A stretch of DNA of 64,000 bases from Cyanoderma ruficeps (Eukaryota; Chordata; Aves; Passeriformes; Timaliidae): positions 21,964,110 to 22,028,109 of the forward strand of contig VZDJ01007753.1 of NCBI GenBank assembly GCA_008694505.1. The letters run 5' to 3'. The notes under the pieces are model-generated. The model searched no databases, had not been told where the DNA came from, and saw only the letters and a program-made list of their open reading frames with translations. Shown here piece after piece: positions 52,975 to 63,296 of the stretch. Each line of letters opens with the position of its first letter. The first letter of the stretch is position 1. The position numbers were made by a program, and so were the translations under genes.

Positions 52975-53443
52975 AAAGGCAATGATGAAAACCAAAACTA
53001 TTAGAGAGCATCCAAAGGGGGGCAAAGAAGATGGTGAAGGGCCTTGAGGGGAAGTCATATGAGGAGTGGCTCAGGTCCCTTGTTCTGTTCTGCCTAAAGG
53101 AAACCGAGGGGAGACCTCACTGCAGTTACAGCTTCCTGTGAGGGGAAGAGGAGGGGCAGGCACTGATCTCTTCTCTGGGGTGACCAGTGAAAGCACCCTA
53201 AGGAATGGCAGGAGGCTGTATCAGGGGAGGTTTAGGTTAGATATTGAGAAAAGGTTCTTTACCCAGAGGATGGTTGGGCACTGGAACAGGCTCCCCAGAG
53301 AAGTGGTCACAGCACCAGCCTGACAGAGTTCAAGAAGTGTTTGGACGATGCTCTCAGGCACATGGTGTGATTCTTGAGGATGCACGAGTTGGACTCAATG
53401 ATCCTGATGTGCTCCTGCCAACTCAGCTTATTCTCTGACTCTG
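52975..53443 (+). mobile_element. CR1 LINE, 5'-truncated 3' end
   Basis: Clear avian CR1 3' end. It contains the block 'aagggccttgaggggaagtc' (near 53,036), 'ggtttaggttagatattgag' (near 53,229), 'ggatggttgggcactggaac' (near 53,268), 'ggctccccagagaagtggtc', 'ttggactcaatgatcctgat' and the terminal repeat TTATTCTCTGACTCTG ending at 53,443. The ORF2 remnant is broken by stops and frameshifts; the open frame at 53,066-53,323 is part of this decayed coding region. The 5' edge is approximate, consistent with target-primed reverse transcription truncating the copy. Far less diverged than the CR1 at 44.4 kb. Places the window in a bird or close relative. Confidence 0.92.
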
Positions 53444-56045
53444 AAAAAATGCAAGCTCTCAAAAGGAGTATTTATACTCTTGAACCTGGAAGAGATGTAC
53501 AGAAGTGTATAAATCAAGATCACATACAGGGAGCCAAGTCTTCCTTTATTTGATTTGATAAACCCTAACAGAGGTGTGGCATTCAAATGGTCTAATATGA
53601 GCTGCTCTGCATTGCCTGTTTCAGGTCGCAGATAACATATTAGGTCTGTAAATGTTTATATCCCAAGTCACGGGCCAGAAATCAGTATCAATAGACTTAC
53701 TTAAAGAAGGGTTTATAAATTACCAGTACAACCAGTAATTGGTTGGAAAGACATAGAAAACTCCACAAAGAGAAAGAAATCTGGAAACAAATTAGAAGGT
53801 AAAATCCTGATTAATTTAATCAGGTTTCTGGGTAATATAAAGACTTATGCTCTCTGGTTGTGATAATTTTAGCTCACTTTTTTCCATTTTCTTCAGGAAA
53901 AAGGAATTTGCCAGAAAATAAAAATAACCCAATCCTTTGAAACTTTCACCTGACACAGGCTTTTGGTATTCTGCTGAACTGAAGAATGGTCTGTAACACC
54001 ATTGACCTATTTTCATAAGTAATGCAATATCTAGTTAAAGCTGACTCTATCCAAGACAACCACATTTTTTTAAGCAGCATTCACATTACACAGTGTAGGT
54101 GCACAATGTAAGTCTGAAAAGGTTAAAAGAGTTTTGGTATTTATTTTGCTTATAGGCACACAAAAGTTCTTTTTGACAATAATTTCTAATGTAAAGAGAT
54201 GATAATTTATCATTTAAATGAAGATGTGCTTTACTAAAAATGCACAAGGTTATAAACAGGCAAACAAATCTTGTAGTATAATGTAATGTAAAAATAGAGC
54301 TTTGAACAAGGATTACAAAATTAATGTATTGGACATATACTGGGACCTCAGACCAGAGCATCTCATATTCTCTTACTAATTCCATGTCACAGAACCACAA
54401 AGAAATTTATTGTGAGCTTCTTTTTGTAGACATGGAGGGATACATATAACTCAACTCTGATAAACCTGGCCAGTCACAGTGAGAGAGCCAGAAGGAAATC
54501 TAACGCTTGATTTCAAGATCTCTGGTGAGTCCAAGAGGTAACTTTCACTCTTGCAAAGGTGAGATTAATTTGTCTCTGCACAGATTGAGAAAGTTGAAGG
54601 GAATGTTCCTGGAAAAGCAATCGAGTCTTTTACATTCCTGAGTTACTGTTTTTAACTTATCTATTGTTTATTCATGCTGAGATATACACAGATTTAAAGA
54701 ATTTATTGCAGAAAGGTCTCTGAATTCAAGTGTGGCACATACAGGTATCTTTTGATATTGTGATGACATGAGAGATACATTATCTTCTGACAAGCTTATG
54801 CAGGGGATTGGGCAGGACATAAGGTTATCCCTTTCCTAAGTTATTCAACATCTGTTTTTTTCCTTTTACAGTGTTTTGACAAGAGTTAATTGCCAGCTTC
54901 ATTCAAGTGAGTGGATGGTTTTAAAGGCAGCACTGCAAGAAGTCATGTGCAGCTTCTTATAGAACCAGAGTACCCTATGCCATTTCCAAATGGATATCCC
55001 TGCTTGATTTTACTGTCAGAATTGGTAAATGTATATATTTAGCTTCACCTGACCCGGCAGAGCTTCATCTGTCATGCCAGAGAGTAAGGATGGCACACGG
55101 GATGTAAAAGTCATTGAAGAAAGAGAATCAGTGAGTATATTAGAGTGGGTGTTAAGTAATCAAAATATAAATGCTTAGGGAAAACAAACACCCTGGAGTA
55201 ATTTTAGATGAGCAGATTACTTCTGGCAGTTTTGCCTTTTAGTTCTGTATTCTTATCAACATTTTAAATATCTACAGAACTCACACATAAGACAGGAGAC
55301 CCAATACTTTATTGATGCTTACAGCCAGAAAAATTAAGAAGCTCTGAGTTAAGTGGTCAGGCTGGCCATCCTTCAAGCAATCATTCTTTTAAATCCCTGA
55401 GCTCCAGCAATTTGCTCTGAGACTTGCAACTTATCTGATTCCCACTTTTGAGAGCTAAATTCTCTGAAAGAAGTAGATAATCTTCACTGACTATGATTTT
55501 ATGACAGGACTTTCATTAGCAGGTGATCCTTCTACTGAAGTCAAATGAAGTAATTATTCTATTTTGCAGTATTGTTAACAACTGAATTTTTGTCATACTA
55601 AGCAACACAACACAAGATTGGATACTCAAAGGACACTATAATCCTCCTGGGGAAAAAATTAAAAAATTATATCTGGTCACTTTATACACAGCAGGCCTCC
55701 AAGTAAATGCTGAATTGCAAAAATATAACACATTCAAAAAGAATATTTATGTGTCCCTTTCTTACTACATGTGCTGTATTTTTCTCCTATGTCACAAAAA
55801 CTGTAACCACAATTTACAAGTATATGCACAATCAAATTGCTATTGATTTAGCAATGCCTTTCTTTGATGTCCCTTGCCTTAACCTCATTTATAAAGCTGT
55901 TTTGCATTATTTCAAACTGTCAATGATTTGTGACTCATGAATATTCAAATCTAATTTGCACTTACCTTTTTTGCATGCATGCTTACTTGTAATTTGTCTC
56001 ATTTGCCCTTTGTTTTGTGTTTATTTTCAGGTTATTTAGTGAAGT
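53444..56045. other. Non-coding stretch, nothing recognised
   Basis: AT-rich unique sequence. Frames at 53,816-54,016 (-), 54,086-54,400 (-, 104 codons) and 55,707-55,940 (+) have AT-driven composition and no recognisable features. Confidence 0.5.
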
Positions 56046-56124
56046 AAACTCTGTTTTTAAAGTAATACCATCAAGTTAAACACAAGTTGTTTAACTTGAT
56101 GGTATTACTTTAAAAACAGAGTTT
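56046..56124. repeat. Perfect inverted repeat: 37-bp arms, 5-nt loop
   Basis: The left arm at 56,046-56,082 and right arm at 56,088-56,124 are exact reverse complements around CAAGT. Immediately after, GTTTTTAAAGTAATA recurs in direct orientation (56,053-56,067 and 56,121-56,135), so part of the left arm exists in three copies: forward, inverted, forward. This pattern is expected when replication switches template to the opposite strand and back. There is no sign of a target-site duplication that would suggest a transposon. Confidence 0.95.
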
Positions 56125-56135
56125 TTAAAGTAATA

Positions 56136-58345
56136 AAACATCTCCTGTGTAATAAGGCCTTACTACAGTCTTATATCACTGCAATTCCATTAACTTCCCT
56201 ACAGTTTCTCCTGCTTAAGTGAAGAGAAAGAGGTCCATGAGCTAATTTTGACTGGGTTTTTTTGTCTGTGTCTTCACATCAACACCATTTAGCATGTTTC
56301 ATTGGAATTGCAATGGCTTTATTTAGTATTTTATTCAGAAAGAAATACCAAGATCAACTGTCTCATCCTAGTATTTCAGATTTTAGGACAATTCAGACCT
56401 CCAAATCTGAGTGAAAATTAAGTTGTTCCTCTGACTTGAAACACTTTATTATCAGACAGCAAAAAAAATTAATTTTACCTATTTCTGTGGTAAATACAGT
56501 AGAATAAATCCCCAACTTCAGAACACAGTACAATAATATACCCCTGCCCAGGAAATACTCCAACTAACAAGTATACTTATTGCAGCACAGTGGGTACAAA
56601 ATCCTATTCTTTTCATGCTTGTTAATCTAAAAAAAGTCTGTTAAACTGTTAGATGCCCAAGGAAAGCTGGGCCAAGATATTTGTATGTTTTTTCCATGTA
56701 TGGAGGATTGTGTCATGAGAGCAGTGACTCTCTCAAATACTAAGAATCTTGTTGATTTTATTCAGTAAATCAAGTCTGGAAAAAACAGCAAAAAGAAATT
56801 TGCATTTGAATCAAAAAATATGATCTTACTTGAGTATCAAAAGCCATTTGCCAGGGAAAGTGATCTGAAGTTAAACCAGGAGCAGAGGGAAAAAAGGCAA
56901 TGGATGAGCTTCCATAACATTTGAAAGCTGAAATCAACCTACAGTGGCAAAACTGGTTGTTCCTGGCTTCATGCTGCAACCCCAGTTGCAAAGCAGCTGT
57001 AGAGGGTTCAGATGGCTCTTGTTTTGATCATGTTTGCAAACATATATATATATATGTGTGATTATTAAAGCAAGCAGGATTTTTCTCTGAACAAATATTA
57101 GATGAATGCACTTCCTTTATGGATCAAATCTTTCTTCTAAATGGAAAGGATGTAGGATTAGGCTTTCAATGAATACAAAACAAAGGTATTCAGACACAGA
57201 CAGAATATTCTTGGGCACTTTTATTATTCATTTAGTCTCCTAAATAATTTCAAGCAACCATTTGGGAAATAGAGGAAGTATGATAGGTGATCAGTAACCA
57301 TCAAGAGTAATGAAATTAAAAGCCCAGATGAACATATTGTGAATGGCTGGAAACTGTTTGCCTAAGCTTTACTAAGCAATGTTTTGAAGTAAAATGAAGC
57401 AAAAATTCTCTCATATGATGTGGGGTTCCCAACTGGAAATAAGAGATCTGAGCCCAGAAAATATAGCTGCATTCATCCAAGAGTTCATTTCAAATTAATA
57501 GTTTCATCATCTCTTCCATAAAAGAGAAAAATATTTCAAATGTTTATTTTTAGCTTGGAACGAGAATAATAGAAATTAAAGCATCTGAGTATTTAATGTG
57601 AAGCAATTCTTTAAAAAAATCTCAATATATGGGTTAATAATTATGTATCAGTAGAGTCTTTTTTTTTCTAATACCATTACCATGCTTTTAAAAGACGAGT
57701 CTCAGCTGTTGTGAAGTCCAAGGTAGTCGTGTGCCCTGAAACACCCAAGAAACAATATTATCCAGTATGACACATGCCTAGATATGTCTTATTGTGATCA
57801 TAATATAGCCTAAAGGTAAGAATACAGAACAATCACTTGTATGTTATTTTTTCAATTCTGTTTATGTTTGTCTACATCAAAGAGAACCTTCTGCTAGAGC
57901 TATTTATATCATCAATCAATAAAACTATTAGTGATGGTTTATAAATGCATGAGACAAGTTTTAAATTTAGCATGTACTTTAAAAATGAAATCTATTAGTA
58001 CATTAACTTAATCATGTTTCATCGCTGAAAAACCAGTTCTTCTTCAAAAATGCTTTCGAAAAAGCAGAATGTACCACCATGACATGAAAGATACTTAAAG
58101 TGTCACACAAAAGCCCTTTCTGTGAATCACCAAAGTATGAATTAAAGGGCTGAGGGTTTACTAGAAGGGCAGTGACTGTCCACATTTACTATCATTATGA
58201 CCTAGAAAGCTGAGTACTTCTCACCTGCAGATTTGGCATCCTGCAAAACTACTTTGCAGAATCCTGTGTTGTGTCCTCCAACCATGTTTCCCTTCAGTCA
58301 ATGGGACTTTGGGACAGGTTTGGACTTGATACTGAAAACTGTTCA
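56136..58345. other. Non-coding stretch, nothing recognised
   Basis: AT-rich sequence with an (AT)7 run at 57,042-57,055. No repeat family, RNA gene or plausible exon recognised. Confidence 0.5.
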
Positions 58346-58770
58346 TGCCTTAAGTTTTAGCTTTCATATCTTCCAGATTCTGTTCTGCATTAGTATATTA
58401 CCCTGACCTTCATATAAAGTGTTAGCAAGTTCTCTTCACAGTTTCGTTAGACAAAACAATCCTTTTCCAGCTCAAGAACCAAGGACACCATTGCAGATTC
58501 AGGCCCAAAAAGTGTAAACAGCAAATTGAGGAGAGCAATCTGGGAGGATAGAATTTCATAACCTGAAGCTGTAATTGGGCAATTAACCCCAATATGTAAA
58601 TGGACCAAAACTTAGAAAAGTGAAAACCCGTGACCTATTGTCCGTCTTGGGTGTAACCATGGCTGGGCTCTTGTACTGCCCAAGGTGTATCCTTTGAAGG
58701 GCTTTTAATAAATACCTACTTTATTCCTTTAACTCTGTCTAGCCTCTGTTCTAGGTAGCCTCTCAAGGCA
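58346..58770 (+). mobile_element. Solo LTR of an endogenous retrovirus
   Basis: A 425-bp unit starts TGCCTTAAG and ends CAAGGCA, so the ends form a TGCCTT/AAGGCA inverted pair with the TG...CA boundary of retroviral LTRs. An AATAAA polyadenylation signal lies at 58,707-58,712 (in 'ttttaataaatacctac'), followed by a T-rich and 'ctgtctagcctctgttctag' segment that would be R/U5. A TATAAAG word occurs at 58,413-58,419. No second LTR, primer-binding site or internal coding remnant flanks it, so it is a solo LTR left by recombination. The sequence resembles passerine ERV LTRs as I recall them. The target duplication is unclear: only TCA is shared on both sides. Confidence 0.72.
58707..58712 (+). 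terminator. LTR polyadenylation signal AATAAA
   Basis: Canonical AATAAA 63 bp before the LTR end, in the position expected for the R region of this type of LTR. Confidence 0.6.
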
Positions 58771-60259
58771 TCACTGTCAGCATGAAAAATATTGTTGACA
58801 GAGATTCTCAGCACTGAGGTGTTTTTCTATGAAATTCTGGTCCCCTTAACAGGTGAGATGTATGGAATGATTGGCAGCCCTTCTGGTCAGTGAGAATTAA
58901 AACTGGTGATACGTGTGTCTAGTCTTTTAGAGCTATTTACTCTATAGTCACAGTGTGGGACAATTTCCTTTCTAATGTACTAACATTAAAGTCTGTGGTG
59001 ATCCAGCATAGATGAGTTTCACTTTTTCAGTTCTTGTCTAACAGTGTTAGGAAAATTATGGTGACTAAAAGTATGTAAACGCAGTAAGATAGTTAGATGT
59101 ATATTTTAGACACAGGGCCTATTATTTGAAATTAAGACCAGTCTCTGACCTTTAACACCATTACCAAAAAGAATATCCCATCTAATTCACCATAAATAAA
59201 AATTCCTAGATCCTTTTATTCTAACATGGAAAATATGGTGAAGTCTGAGAACTTGTTAAGTCTAGATGTTGTCCCTCGGCTTCCTCTTCATTCTCATGTG
59301 GGGACCATTTTCTTCTTTGAGAATGGGATCTTCTCTGCAGTGTTACTGTGATTATCCTGCTCAACCTGACAAGACTCAAAAGAAAGAATAAGATTTTCAA
59401 AATTTTGAGCAACAGAGGGAAAAAATAAAATTAGAACAATCATGGAGGATTCACCTTCATAAAATAGTATGTATTAACGACTCTATGTTCCCTAACTTAC
59501 CTTATACCTGAGTTTCATTGCCTTCCATTATGAGGTAATTAATTTAGCAGGAGAGATGAAAGGAGCTAGAGATGACAGCAAACATGGGTGAGAAAGAAGT
59601 CAAGTATAGGTCTGTAATGGTGCGTAGTGGAAAAGAGTTTTCGACATGCATTTTGTAGATGTTAAGAGAGTATAAAGGACTGAACACAGAGGAGTGTGAG
59701 AAGTGATACCTTTTCTACTGTTTCATCCGGGGTTGTGTCCTGGTTCTTAATAAAAGGAAGTGCAAAGTCCTGCAGTCCAAGGCAGCATGTCTAATCTTCT
59801 TTGGTAGCTTTGACTATTTACAGCAAAGAGTTAATCTGAAACCCCCTAAACTAAAATGCTTCCTGCTTGCATGGAAATTATATATATATATACCTAAGGC
59901 TTTTTAAGAGAAATGTTGTACCCAAGAACTGTTTTGTGAGCTGGGAGTGCTCTACTGAACCTCTGGGGCAAATGTTTGCATTGAGTTGTTGAAAGAGACT
60001 GAGATTGGCAACGCCACCCTGCCCTTGGCTAATGAGCCTTCCCCGAGAGAATATCAAGTGCAATTACCTTTCAGGGAATAACAACATACCAAAGAACCAT
60101 GGACCCTGCAGAGAAAAATGAAACACACATTCGTAGGTAGAACCTGCTATGAATCAGCATTAATTATCCAATAGAGGGAACGGGGTTGCAATAAGTCTCA
60201 GCTCCCAACTCACACTATAGATCACAGCAAAAGTGAGCTACTTATAGAAAAAGCATTTG
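58771..60259. other. Non-coding stretch between the LTR and the CpG island
   Basis: AT-rich unique sequence with a short (TA)n run at 59,879-59,891. No gene, repeat family or RNA recognised. Confidence 0.5.
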
Positions 60260-61010
60260 CAAAGTTCATCTTGCCCTGCCCCTCCTCCTTTCCGTGTACA
60301 CTCCTGCACCTGAGTTGTGCTTGGGGGCTGTGCTTCTGGGACAACTTTCCCGACCCACGGTTTGGAGGTGACTGAGGGGCAATAAAAGAAAGCTGGTAGC
60401 AGTGAGTGAGGCTCCCGAATGTCAGCAGTGCGGTGAGGCTGAGGCAGGGACTCATTCGAGGTTTCACAGATGCCGAAGTGGCCGAGGACACCAGGCCCCT
60501 CCCAGCAGTGCCCAAGGAGTTCGGGCTGCCGGGCGGCCGCCTGCCTTCGGCTGCACAACCGGGGAAACCGTGCCCCCACGGCTGGTTGTCCCGGCAAAGA
60601 CCAAAAAGGGGGAACTGTCCCGGGAGACGGGCTTTTTGCTGTGCACAATTCTAGGAAAGAGACCAAGGGAGAAGCCAGGAAGGCCGCGTATTTCGTGTTG
60701 AGCCAGTGGGAAAACACGCGGAATTGCCAGCGCTAAAGAGATGCGGGGGGATGCTGGCCGGCTCCTTTGTGCCGGGGCGGTCTGCCCGACCCGGCCCGGC
60801 GGCGGGGGCTGCTCGGGGCGGCCGAGGAGCGGATCCGGGAGCAGTCGGGGCCGAGCAGCGCCCGCGGAGCCCCGCGGAGCCCCGCAGCTGCCCCGGCAGC
60901 GGCCACCCTGCTTGGCCCGGGCCGCTCCCCGGGGAGCCGGGAAACCCCGTCGCAAACTCTTCGGACGTGAAAACGGCGCGGAGCGGGGCCGGCTGCTTTG
61001 CTGAAAGCAG
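60260..61010. promoter_or_regulatory. CpG island, main lobe (probable promoter)
   Basis: GC content rises sharply. A hand count gives about 50 CpG dinucleotides between 60,481 and 61,000, against near absence in most of the window. GGGGCGG Sp1-type boxes lie at 60,774-60,780 and 60,815-60,821, and a short CCCCGCGGAG-type tandem occurs near 60,861-60,886. Long overlapping open frames on both strands here (up to 163 codons) are explained by scarcity of stops in GC-rich DNA; none shows a recognisable domain. CpG islands of this size usually mark vertebrate promoters. Direction of transcription cannot be decided from the sequence. Confidence 0.8.
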
Positions 61011-61355
61011 GCACATGTATATTGAGTTTGTCAGGGATCATAAAATGCGAATTGATTATTCAAACAGCCATTGATTATAAAAGAATGCTTACTGCAGCAA
61101 TGGGAAAGGTTAAAAGGAAATTGACCCTCTGCGTACGTGACATAAAGTCATTAGGTAAATGAGATATTCATACGGGGTGTAATCAAGGTCATGCTAATTT
61201 TATTTGCGGTATTCGACTCAAATCTGCAGCTTCGTTTGGGGACAGCAAATTGTCCCCAAGGGAAATGAACCGCCCGGTAAACCACAGGTGCCATTAAAAA
61301 AAATTTTAAAAAAAGAAAAAGAAGCCCAGGTAAATAAAAACCGAGTAGGGAAGTA
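61011..61355. promoter_or_regulatory. CpG-retaining AT-rich block between CpG-island lobes
   Basis: AT-rich sequence that still keeps CpGs: about eight between 61,130 and 61,280. It contains a TATAAAAG word (61,076-61,083), a CATGCTAATTTTATTTGC POU/octamer-like stretch (about 61,190-61,207) and a perfect 9-bp dyad at 61,236-61,259. The texture is that of a strongly constrained promoter-proximal element. Whether the TATA-like word is used is unknown. Confidence 0.4.
61236..61259. promoter_or_regulatory. Perfect 9-bp dyad TTGGGGACA / TGTCCCCAA
   Basis: Arms at 61,236-61,244 and 61,251-61,259 are exact reverse complements with a 6-nt spacer GCAAAT. It could bind a dimeric factor or form a small hairpin. 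No specific factor can be assigned. Confidence 0.6.
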
Positions 61356-61575
61356 AATTCCCCCGAAGCCCCTTGTCCGTGGTGGGCACGAACCCCAGGC
61401 CCAGCCACAGCCGTGGTGCGGCCGCGGGGGACAGGCCGGCGCCTGAGGAGCTGCGCGCAGGAGCGGGGCTCCCCGCAGAGGTCTTCTCACCTCGCTGCTC
61501 CCGGGTCCCCTCCGACCGAGGAAAGCTGGGAGTGAGAGCACCGTCAAAGATCCTCGCCTCTCCCAGACAGTATGA
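61356..61575. promoter_or_regulatory. CpG island, second lobe
   Basis: Second GC- and CpG-rich patch ('gtgcggccgcgggggac', 'ggccggcgcctgagg', 'gctgcgcgcagg'). Open frames on both strands (61,218-61,610 minus; 61,373-61,585 plus) reflect composition. Possibly a second start region, or part of one island split by the AT-rich block. Confidence 0.65.
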
Positions 61576-62470
61576 GAACGTGTAAAAAAATTAGATTTAT
61601 TTATGCACATATTTATCCCCTCTAATTATAGAAATTAATCCTCTTACTTATGACTAAAAGGTAACGTCTAAGGCGTCCCTTTGATGTTTAACAGCATCAT
61701 TTGTGGCTAACATTCCAACTGATTAAGGAATAATTGTTGTTAAATGCTTTACAAGTGGATAGTGTTTAATTGAGAGGCATTCATAATTTTACGGCTTACC
61801 ACAAAATGAAACGTAATTAAAAACGCAGAAACTTCCAACTGATTTTGTTCCAATTATGTTTATTGTTCAGACTAATTACTGCACAAGACGGGGTACTTTT
61901 CCCATGTCTAAATGGCACACGCTTCCCAAATACACCCTTGCAGGTTTTTCTTTTCCAGGTACAGGCTTGGGACGGGTTTCTGCAGCCTCCGTTCTCCCCA
62001 CCCCCCACCCCTCCCTCCCCATTATAATTAAATGCTCCAGCCTTTTCTTCTCTCCCCCATGCAACACCTTGGGATGTGAGAAAGTGATGGCAGCTTTCTT
62101 CCCTCGGAGCTCGAAGTAATTGTAGAAGGGCTGATGAATTTCTTGAAGAAACACTTGCCACACACTGAGGAAACCATCTCCTAGCAGGATTTTACAAACC
62201 AAAGTAAACAAAGCACCCCAGGGGCGATTTCCTTCTTTTGCGCAGCGTACTTCTCAATTTACCTCAGAAGGGATCACAAACACATACGAGAGTTACAAGA
62301 GAAATCATACTTGGTTTGGGGAACATATTCTGTACAAGAAGCAGAGAAATTGAAAGTGTTCAAAGGAAGGGACAGTCATTAAAATACCTGCCAGGCGCGC
62401 TGCCATTCTCTTAACTAACCTTCCTTCTTTCCCGTGAACTCAGAAATCTCTTCAGCATCTATTTAAACAT
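61576..62470. promoter_or_regulatory. Repeat-free candidate conserved non-coding block
   Basis: Unique AT-leaning sequence with homeodomain and SOX-like words (for example TTATTGTTCAGACTAATTA near 61,860-61,878), retained CpGs and no repeats. Open frames at 61,817-62,211 (-) have no recognisable features. Conservation is inferred from texture only. Confidence 0.3.
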
Positions 62471-62479
62471 AGATATCCC

Positions 62480-62541
62480 GGGGGGGAGGGGGGGGGTGCT
62501 TTGCGGAAAGAGGGAAGAGGGAAGAGGAAAGAGGAAAGAAA
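62480..62541 (+). repeat. G-run followed by purine tract
   Basis: Almost uninterrupted G from 62,480 to 62,496, then a GGGAAGA/GGAAAGA-rich purine stretch to about 62,541. Such DNA can form quadruplex or triplex structure. Simple-sequence origin is likely. Confidence 0.7.
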
Positions 62542-63222
62542 CCAACCCACACATCCCTCAGGTCCATCTCACCAACACCTTTGAAACACCCTCGTCCTCG
62601 GAAAGGGGTGGGGAATAAAGTTACTTGCGTGATTTCACTGGTTTTTTTTCTATTGAAGAGAGTTTATTGTGCAAATGGATTTCTTTATTTATTCCTGAGT
62701 TTCTCCATCCCTCAGCTGGGCTCTTGGAGAAAATTAGAGAGTTGCCTGAGACCGTGCTAATAAAAAATCACTGCTTACGGTTAAAGCGAATAATCACATC
62801 GATCAGATCCTGATAAAATAGGGGCGGGGGGCATCAAATGCCCAATAATGCTTAGAGTTTGCTTTTTTCCTTTGGGCTCCAAACCGTTAGGAAAGGATCA
62901 CACACATATTTATTGCTCCTTTTGTCTCTTCTTTCTAGAGGATTCAAACCCCTGCGCGTGTGTGCGTGGTTCGGGGGGTTGTTGCTCTCCGGGAAGGTTG
63001 CAGCATTCACAGGTGTGCTTTGGCTCGTTACTGTATCCCTGTACAATTTCCCAATTCTCCTGGAGAGTTTAATCTAGGTGTGAGAGAATAAAAGTGTTTA
63101 AATTCTGCTGGGGAAATAAGCGGGGCCAGGGGAGGGAGGGGGTAGGAATTCCCTCTCTTGGCGAGTCAGAAATAGCCCAAGCTTTCCAAACGGATGTTAA
63201 AATTGGACATAATGGAGCAATA
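62542..63222. other. Unique sequence downstream of the CpG island
   Basis: Mixed composition, no repeats, with a GGGGCGG box at 62,821-62,827. The portion 62,630-62,815 is CpG-retaining and may be conserved. Open frames (62,848-63,077 plus; 62,852-63,046 minus) overlap in several frames and are not convincing. Confidence 0.4.
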
Positions 63223-63296
63223 CCTCCTTCTTTTTTTCTTCCCTTTTTTTTTCTTTCCTTTTTTTTTTTCCCTTCCCTTCCCTCTTCAGGTATGAG
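63223..63296 (+). promoter_or_regulatory. Recursive-splice-site-like motif (pyrimidine tract, CAG|GTATGAG)
   Basis: About 65 nt of nearly pure pyrimidine (63,224-63,287) ends in CAG at 63,287-63,289 and is followed at once by GTATGAG. This joins an excellent 3' splice site to a plausible 5' splice site with a zero-length exon, the form of recursive (ratchet) splice sites in very long introns. It could also be a normal acceptor with a coincidental GT, or unused simple sequence. Use would require a plus-strand transcript crossing here, for example one from the CpG island. Confidence 0.3.

Noticed and set aside
53066..53438. Open frames of 85 and 64 codons
   Set aside because: Both lie inside the decayed CR1 3' end and are remnants or shadows of its ORF2, not host genes.
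54086..54400. 104-codon minus-strand frame
   Set aside because: AT-driven composition (Phe, Leu, Tyr, Lys); no recognisable feature.
60238..60955. Long minus-strand open frames (159 and 163 codons) and overlapping plus-strand frames
   Set aside because: They lie in the CpG island, where high GC makes stop codons rare. Frames are open on both strands at once, are proline/arginine/glycine-rich and show no recognisable domain.
61218..61610. 130-codon minus-strand open frame
   Set aside because: Crosses from the second CpG lobe into AT-rich sequence with no change in coding signal; no domain or splice support.
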